Shown here: in pieces, positions 58,909-64,000 of the stretch
How the letters are laid out: each line of letters begins with the position of its first letter
Numbering within the stretch: the stretch's first letter is position 1
NCBI RefSeq assembly: GCF_009363535.1
Contig: NZ_CP045369.1
Span: 2,863,001 to 2,927,000 of the forward strand
DNA from: Microbulbifer sp. THAF38
Lineage (GTDB): Bacteria > Pseudomonadota > Gammaproteobacteria > Pseudomonadales > Cellvibrionaceae
Reading direction: 5' to 3'
Length of the DNA stretch: 64,000 nucleotides
Notes under the pieces: model-generated
Told to the model about the DNA's origin: nothing
Databases searched by the model: none
Seen by the model: the letters and a program-made list of their open reading frames with translations, nothing else
Program-made: the position numbers and the translations under genes

Positions 58909-61900
58909 CTATGCAGAAACCGGCTCTCCTGAAGAAGCCTTTTTGGGCCTAGCTATTTCTTCGGGCGAACTACCTTCTACCTCGTTAGGTTTCACTTTGT
59001 GGAAAACTGCATAGAAAACCGGGATAGCAATCAGGGTTAGCACTGTAGCAAAGCCCAGTCCCCCCATAATAGTTACAGCCATATCCGCAAAGAATGCATC
59101 AAACAATAGCGGAGACATTCCCAAAATAGTGGTGACCGCTGCGAGGAATACCGGGCGTAAACGACTTACGCTGGCACGCTGAATTGCGGTTAGCCTGGGC
59201 AGTCCGGCATGAGTTTGCGCTTCAATCTCATCCACCAAAACCACAGCGTTTTTAATCAGCATTCCGGATAAGCTCAGTACGCCAAGCAGGGACATAAACC
59301 CAAACGGCAATCCGGTGGCCAACAAGCCTACGACCACCCCCACCAAACACATGGGAACCACCAGCCAGATAATCACAGGTTCGCGAACGGTACCGAACAA
59401 CAAGATTGATACCAGAATCATGATCAGGAAGCCTAGCGGCAAGCCTTTACCAAGAGACTTCTGCGCATCGGTAGAGCTTTCATATTCACCACCAAACTCC
59501 ACTTTAAAGCCAGGTGGTAACTGCATGCTCTCCACCCAAGGGCGAATTTGGCTAAAAGCGGTCATCGCTGTCACGCCTTCCGGTGCATCGGCACTCACTG
59601 TAATAGTGGGAACCCGATCGCGCCTTTGGATCAGACCCTCATCGGCGGTAACCTCAAAATCGGTGATCAATTGTCCCGCAGGAATATATCCCTGTTCATT
59701 GGGACTCCATACCAGGCGGTCTTCCAGAGAACCCACTTGGTTCCTATCCCCCGCTGGCATACGCGCAATAATGGGGATAATGCGATCGCCGCTCTCGAAA
59801 TCACCTACCGTATAACCGGCAGTAGCAAATTGAATCATCCGACTAATATCGGTATTCGTGACACCGGCTACACGAGCGCGCTCATCATCAAGATGTGCAT
59901 GAATTGTGGTCTCGCGACCGCGCCAATCGTGGCGGATATCTTCGAGCCCCTTTTCACGGAATTGCTGCTCAACATCCTGCGCAAGCGCACGCAACTTCTG
60001 AAAGTCCTGACCAGAAATTCGCACCTCCACATCGGCGCCCCCACCGGGGCCAAACACTAAACGCTTAAAGGTGATCAGCGCTTCCGGCTGCTCTTCACGT
60101 AATTGCGCCTTAGCTTTCTCTATTAGCTGAGGGATTTGCTCGCGCTTCTGGGCACGAACAATCAACTGGCCATAGGAGGCGTTGGGGGGCTCAGGAGCAT
60201 AAGTCAGCATAAAGCGATCTGCTCCACGACCCGCAACAGCCGTAACAGAAACCACTTCCTCCTGCTCTTTAAAATATTCAGTTGCAAGTTGAAGTGCCTT
60301 ATCTGTGCGATTGATATCACTACCCTGCGGCATGTAGTAATTCACATAGAACAGTGGAGCATTGGAGTTCGGGAAGAATCCCTGCTTCACAAACCCAAAG
60401 GCGAAGTAGCTCACCAGAGTAACTACAACCAGCAAACCGATCGTCAGACCGCGGCGCTTCAGCGCACCGGCCAGGGCGCCGGAATACATATTGTAAAAGC
60501 GACCGTTATAAGGATCTTCCGAATCCGAGTCCTTGCTGGGCTTGAACAAGTGGTAGCCTAAATAGGGAGTTACCGTGACAGCGAGAATCCAGCTGAGCAG
60601 CAGCGATATACCGATCACGGCAAACAGAGAGAAGAGGAATTCACCAGTGGCATCGTCAGATAGCCCGATACCGGAAAACGCCATAATACCAATAACGGTG
60701 GCACCCAGGAGTGGCCAGAATGTCTGACGCACCACCCTGCTGGCAGCACTCTTGGGCTCTTCATTTCTCTGAACCCCCATCAGCATGCCTTCAGCCACCA
60801 CGATAGCATTGTCAACCAACATGCCCATGGCAATGATAAGGGCACCGAGGGAAATCCTCTGCAGGTTTAAACCGAACAGGTTCATGATCAGTACGGTTCC
60901 CAGAACCGTTAGGCCAAGCACAGTACCCACCACCACGCCGGAGCGCCAGCCCATAAAAACACAGAGCACTAGGGTAACGATGACAACTGAAGAGACGAGG
61001 TTAAACAAAAAGCCATCGACACTTTCTTCTACCACCTGGTGCTGCGCATAAACCGGGTGAATTTCCACCCCCAGTGGCAGTGCCTGCTTTATCTCTTCAA
61101 GTTTTGCCTCTACAGCCTTACCAACATTAACAATATTGGTATTTTCAGCACCTGCTACACCAAGTAATACGGCCTGCTTGCCATCATAACGGGCAATAAA
61201 ACTCGGGCTTTCATCGTATCCCATCGAGATATCCGCGATATCCCTGATAGCCAACATTGCCGTAGAACCGGGCACTCCCACAAGAATATTGCGAATAGAC
61301 TCCAAATCACTCGCAGGATTATCCACTAGGATGCGGGTACGTAAATCCTGGCCACCAATTTCCCCTACTTTTTGCGTAGAACTTTCCGATTGCAGGACCT
61401 GGGCCAAGTCGTCAAGAGAAAAACCAAACTGAGCGAGTCGGGATTCATCAATATCTAAATAGGCGACTTCATCAATAATCCCGGAGCGGGATACTTTTGC
61501 AACTCCCTCTACACCAAGCAATTCACGGCGAATCGCTTTGGTGATCTCACGCATTTCCGTCAGGGAAAAACCCTCACCGGTAATCGCGTAATAAATGCCA
61601 AAAACCTCACCGAAGTCATCATTGACCACCGAAGGATAAGCTCCACTTGGGAGGTCTCTTTGGGCATCGTTGACCTTACGCCGCAACTCATCCCATACCT
61701 GGGCCAATTCTGCTGAAGCATACTGGTCCTTGATCTTTACACGAACCTCCGACATGCCCGGACTGGATGTAGAGGTAACCAGATCCAGCTGTCCCATTTG
61801 CTGGATAGCGACTTCGAGCTTCTCTGTAACTTCCTCTTCCACTCGCTGGGCACTGGCACCGGGATAGAGGGTAAAGACTCGGGCTTCTTTGATGGTAAAG

Positions 61901-62016
61901 GCCGGGTCTTCCAGGCGACCAATATCCGATAGCCCCCAAAGTCCGCCGATTAGGCAAATCAACATAAAAAGCCAGCTGTAAACCGGCTTTTCAATAAATA
62001 CGTCAGAAATCTTCAC
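58909..62016 (-). CDS. RND-family efflux permease (inner-membrane pump)
   Basis: 1035 residues, full length for AcrB/MexB-type RND pumps. Starts MKISDVFIEKPVYSWLFMLI. The central helix region has GALIIAMGMLVDNAIVVAEGML with the proton-relay Asp, then the repeat LLGVLSLSGMLIKNAVVLVDEIEAQ. Periplasmic domains between. Works as a proton antiporter with the adaptor downstream of TetR. Substrate unknown; the divergent short MexF-like relatives vary. Confidence 0.93.
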   Translation of the reverse strand: MKISDVFIEKPVYSWLFMLICLIGGLWGLSDIGRLEDPAFTIKEARVFTLYPGASAQRVEEEVTEKLEVAIQQMGQLDLVTSTSSPGMSEVRVKIKDQYASAELAQVWDELRRKVNDAQRDLPSGAYPSVVNDDFGEVFGIYYAITGEGFSLTEMREITKAIRRELLGVEGVAKVSRSGIIDEVAYLDIDESRLAQFGFSLDDLAQVLQSESSTQKVGEIGGQDLRTRILVDNPASDLESIRNILVGVPGSTAMLAIRDIADISMGYDESPSFIARYDGKQAVLLGVAGAENTNIVNVGKAVEAKLEEIKQALPLGVEIHPVYAQHQVVEESVDGFLFNLVSSVVIVTLVLCVFMGWRSGVVVGTVLGLTVLGTVLIMNLFGLNLQRISLGALIIAMGMLVDNAIVVAEGMLMGVQRNEEPKSAASRVVRQTFWPLLGATVIGIMAFSGIGLSDDATGEFLFSLFAVIGISLLLSWILAVTVTPYLGYHLFKPSKDSDSEDPYNGRFYNMYSGALAGALKRRGLTIGLLVVVTLVSYFAFGFVKQGFFPNSNAPLFYVNYYMPQGSDINRTDKALQLATEYFKEQEEVVSVTAVAGRGADRFMLTYAPEPPNASYGQLIVRAQKREQIPQLIEKAKAQLREEQPEALITFKRLVFGPGGGADVEVRISGQDFQKLRALAQDVEQQFREKGLEDIRHDWRGRETTIHAHLDDERARVAGVTNTDISRMIQFATAGYTVGDFESGDRIIPIIARMPAGDRNQVGSLEDRLVWSPNEQGYIPAGQLITDFEVTADEGLIQRRDRVPTITVSADAPEGVTAMTAFSQIRPWVESMQLPPGFKVEFGGEYESSTDAQKSLGKGLPLGFLIMILVSILLFGTVREPVIIWLVVPMCLVGVVVGLLATGLPFGFMSLLGVLSLSGMLIKNAVVLVDEIEAQTHAGLPRLTAIQRASVSRLRPVFLAAVTTILGMSPLLFDAFFADMAVTIMGGLGFATVLTLIAIPVFYAVFHKVKPNEVEGSSPEEIARPKKASSGEPVSA

Positions 62017-62058
62017 AATATTTCCCCCCTGTTCACAGGGCCAGAGCTCACAGACAAA

Positions 62059-63132
62059 TCAGTGCTGTACATAATTGCGAACTTTTGCACCGTCATAGAG
62101 GTGCTGACCGCCCGCGGCCACCAGCTTCATTGCCGGTGACAAGCCCTGAATGATTTGTACTGCCTCACCATTTGTGCGGCCGAGGGCCACTTGAACTTTG
62201 GAAACAGATTGATCTTTATTAATTTGCCAGACATAGGGCTCACCTCCACTGCTGCTCTGCACAGCTGCCAGAGGAATCCAGAAATCTCCACTACCTTCCT
62301 TCATTTTGACGGTAACCCGGGCTGTCATGCCGGGAAGAATCTGAACATTCTGCGGTCGCGGCATTCCCAGCTCCACGGCGTAAGTCTGTGTCACGCTGTC
62401 GGCTTCCGCTTGGTGTTCACGGTATTTCAAAGCAAACTGCTTGCCCGGCAGGAATTCAAATTCTGCAAGTGCTGAGCTGATCTGCTCTTCGTTGACAGTG
62501 GCCAGTAGTTTTTCCGGAACGGAAATCTGGATACGCACCTCAGAAATATTCTGCAAACGCACAATCGGCTGACCAGGTTGAACATTGGTATAATTTTCAA
62601 CGAGTTGCCGTGTGGCCAACGCATCAAAGGGGGCTGTCAACTTGGTATAAGCCAAATCCTGCTCTGCTCTTTCCAGTGTCACTTTGGCAAGATCAAAATT
62701 ACTCTCGGTTTCATCCAGCTGCTGCTGGGAAATCACTTTCGAATTTGCCAGGGAACGCTGTCTATTCAGTGTTTTTTCCAAGAGCTCAACATTCACGCGA
62801 GCCTCCTTTACCCGGCGCCGATAATCCCTATCATCAAGCTCCGCAATTAAGGTACCTTTGGGGATGATCTCCCCTTCGCGTAGATTTAACTTATCGAGCT
62901 TACCGCCCACCTGAAAAGAAAGGTCCACGCTTTGCACCGCTTTCACCCTGCCGGCAAATTGGCGATCTGCAACTTTGTTTGTGCTCTGGACTGTAGCGAC
63001 TTTTACAGGCCAGAGTCTTTCGGCCTGTTGCTCCTCTTTTTCCGAGCCGGAGCAGCCCGCAAGAATGACCACCGCCGCCATTAAAAGGGCCAGGGGGGCA
63101 CGAGAACTTACCGACAATTTCATATTCGTCAT
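62059..63132 (-). CDS. RND efflux periplasmic adaptor (membrane fusion protein), lipoprotein
   Basis: 357 residues. Lipobox VVILAGCSGS. Barrel-sandwich: FQVGGKLDKLNLREGEIIPKGTLIAELDDRDY, helical hairpin (NVELLEKTLNRQRSLANSKVISQQQLDE), beta-barrel part. 43 bases separate it from the pump gene. Links the pump to an outer-membrane channel not encoded here. Confidence 0.93.
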   Translation of the reverse strand: MTNMKLSVSSRAPLALLMAAVVILAGCSGSEKEEQQAERLWPVKVATVQSTNKVADRQFAGRVKAVQSVDLSFQVGGKLDKLNLREGEIIPKGTLIAELDDRDYRRRVKEARVNVELLEKTLNRQRSLANSKVISQQQLDETESNFDLAKVTLERAEQDLAYTKLTAPFDALATRQLVENYTNVQPGQPIVRLQNISEVRIQISVPEKLLATVNEEQISSALAEFEFLPGKQFALKYREHQAEADSVTQTYAVELGMPRPQNVQILPGMTARVTVKMKEGSGDFWIPLAAVQSSSGGEPYVWQINKDQSVSKVQVALGRTNGEAVQIIQGLSPAMKLVAAGGQHLYDGAKVRNYVQH

Positions 63133-63156
63133 CCAAAAGCGTGTTTAAGAAAAAAA

Positions 63157-63684
63157 TCAGGCGAGATCTGCAGAAAGCATCAACAAACGTTCACGTAAGC
63201 GGTCGAGCATCGGATCTTCAGGCTCCACAACACCCAACACGCGCCCAAAGAACAAACCTTGGGCGGCAAGAATCAACAGTTGAGCCAGTTCGGGGTCTTT
63301 ATAGGTTCGGGAGATTTCACTCCGAAGCTCCGCTTCCTTTGTTTTTACAGGCTCGAGAAGCGCCGGGTCTTCGGCTACTGCCGCAATTAGCGATCGTGGC
63401 AACCCCTCGTCATCTTCCATTAGTTCGAAAATGGAACTCAATCGACAGGTAAGCAGGTCACCGCCCGCCATAGCACAAGACTCAGCAGTGGCATCCTCCC
63501 TGGCAATCGCCGACTCCAACATCGCCTTAAGAAGTGACTGCTTGGTCCTAAAGTGGTGGATTAGACCACCTTTACTCAACCCGCACTGGGCAGCCACTGC
63601 ATCCAGGGTGAGCTTACGCGCGCCCTTCTCTCGAACCACCTCTTCGGCAGCGCGAACAATGGCAGATTTATCGACTCTCGACAC
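63157..63684 (-). CDS. TetR/AcrR-family repressor of the RND operon
   Basis: About 175 residues from GTG 63684 (GGGAGG just upstream); an ATG at 63714 would overlap the operator. HTH: AIVRAAEEVVREKGARKLTLDAVAAQCGLSKGGLIHHFRTKQSLL. The C-terminal ligand-binding part is helical. Probably represses the efflux operon and itself. Confidence 0.88.
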   Translation of the reverse strand: MSRVDKSAIVRAAEEVVREKGARKLTLDAVAAQCGLSKGGLIHHFRTKQSLLKAMLESAIAREDATAESCAMAGGDLLTCRLSSIFELMEDDEGLPRSLIAAVAEDPALLEPVKTKEAELRSEISRTYKDPELAQLLILAAQGLFFGRVLGVVEPEDPMLDRLRERLLMLSADLA

Positions 63685-63708
63685 ATGACCTCCCGGACAC
63701 ACCCAACA

Positions 63709-63727
63709 AACCAACCGGCTGGTCGGT
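63709..63727. promoter_or_regulatory. Palindromic TetR-type operator
   Basis: ACCAACCGGCTGGTCGGT reads ACCGACCAGCCGGTTGGT on the other strand, almost the same, so it is a near-palindrome typical of TetR/AcrR operators. It lies 25 bases upstream of the TetR gene start. Confidence 0.7.
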
Positions 63728-63856
63728 ATCTTAGCGTTCCCATGAAAAAGGTCAAGCTATGCTACCCTCTGTCACCGTCAAGCAAGGTTAATAAGTGTTT
63801 ACGAAACCACGATGACCGAATGAACGAAAATTCCCGGTTCTGCTATGGAGTTATTT

Positions 63857-64000
63857 ATGACGGATCATACCTGCCCCTGCGGCTCAGGTAAGAAGTTTCA
63901 AGGTTGCTGCAACCTCTACCTCTCGGGGCAAGCCTATCCCAATACTGCAGAGACTCTAATGCGCAGTCGTTACAGCGCTTATGCGATGGGGAACCTGGCC
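63857..64000 (+). CDS. YchJ-like SEC-C motif protein, partial
   Basis: 48 codons in the window, open to the end. The start [17 protein letters not shown] contains [13 protein letters not shown], the zinc-binding SEC-C motif. [25 protein letters not shown] is the typical YchJ continuation. GGAG lies 6 bases before the ATG. The C-terminal part lies outside the window. Confidence 0.85.
   Translation, partial: MTDHTCPCGSGKKFQGCCNLYLSGQAYPNTAETLMRSRYSAYAMGNLA

Overview
The window looks like a chromosomal segment of a marine, Microbulbifer-like gammaproteobacterium (order Cellvibrionales or near it). This is inferred from gene style: TonB/ExbB/ExbD heme uptake with FecI/FecR, RND efflux, YebG, a yjf stress operon, bactofilin, and homogentisate catabolism. 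No rRNA or tRNA gene was seen, so the assignment stays tentative. Housekeeping blocks are moderately GC-rich. The left end (1-8,480) and the 26.4-38.9 kb stretch are visibly AT-richer and carry mobile or accessory genes.

Layout. (1) 1-6,710: an integron gene-cassette array. All cassette genes are on the minus strand, separated by 57-118 bp attC sites. One attC is split by a complete group IIC intron (687-2603) encoding a reverse transcriptase. No integrase is visible. The side where it should lie (right) is occupied by an IS91-family element (transposase 6760-7968). (2) 8,480-13,770: aromatic metabolism, with class II DAHP synthase, an aromatic/aspartate aminotransferase with a MarR regulator, and the divergent hmgA-maiA pair of tyrosine breakdown. 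(3) 14-16 kb: a 2TM protein and a secreted PI-PLC-like/ricin-lectin protein. (4) 16.3-26.4 kb: a Fur/FecI-type heme-iron locus with a PKD lipoprotein, TonB-dependent receptor, FecR, FecI, heme oxygenase and ExbB-ExbD-TonB.

(5) 26.6-38.9 kb: an accessory region with YbaN, CopD-like, GNAT and PhyH proteins and bactofilin. It also holds a four-gene overlapping operon (30,552-34,810): a tandem methyltransferase-like protein, a ZorA-like MotA/ExbB channel with a long cytoplasmic tail, a ZorB-like OmpA/MotB protein, and an unrecognised cysteine-rich protein. This is the best candidate for an undescribed system, possibly a Zorya-related ion-driven defence machine. DJ-1, SnoaL-like, IS30 (complete, with TAC duplication) and VOC genes follow. 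(6) 39-46.6 kb: an ECF sigma/anti-sigma/DUF6249 block, DUF924, a LysE exporter, SOS-type yebG with a LexA box, a MAPEG protein, and a pair of exported amidohydrolases of which one lacks the metal motif.

(7) 46.9-54.1 kb: a cytosolic hybrid histidine kinase and a yjfIJ-(K+ channel)-KLMC operon (DUF2170, PspA-like, channel, DUF2491, DUF350, DUF1190, glutathionylspermidine-synthase-like), facing a DUF6471 gene. (8) 54.2-64 kb: an SF1 helicase with a nuclease-like tail, a secreted HNH nuclease, small exported proteins, and a TetR-adaptor-RND efflux operon with a palindromic operator. The window ends inside a YchJ-like SEC-C protein gene.
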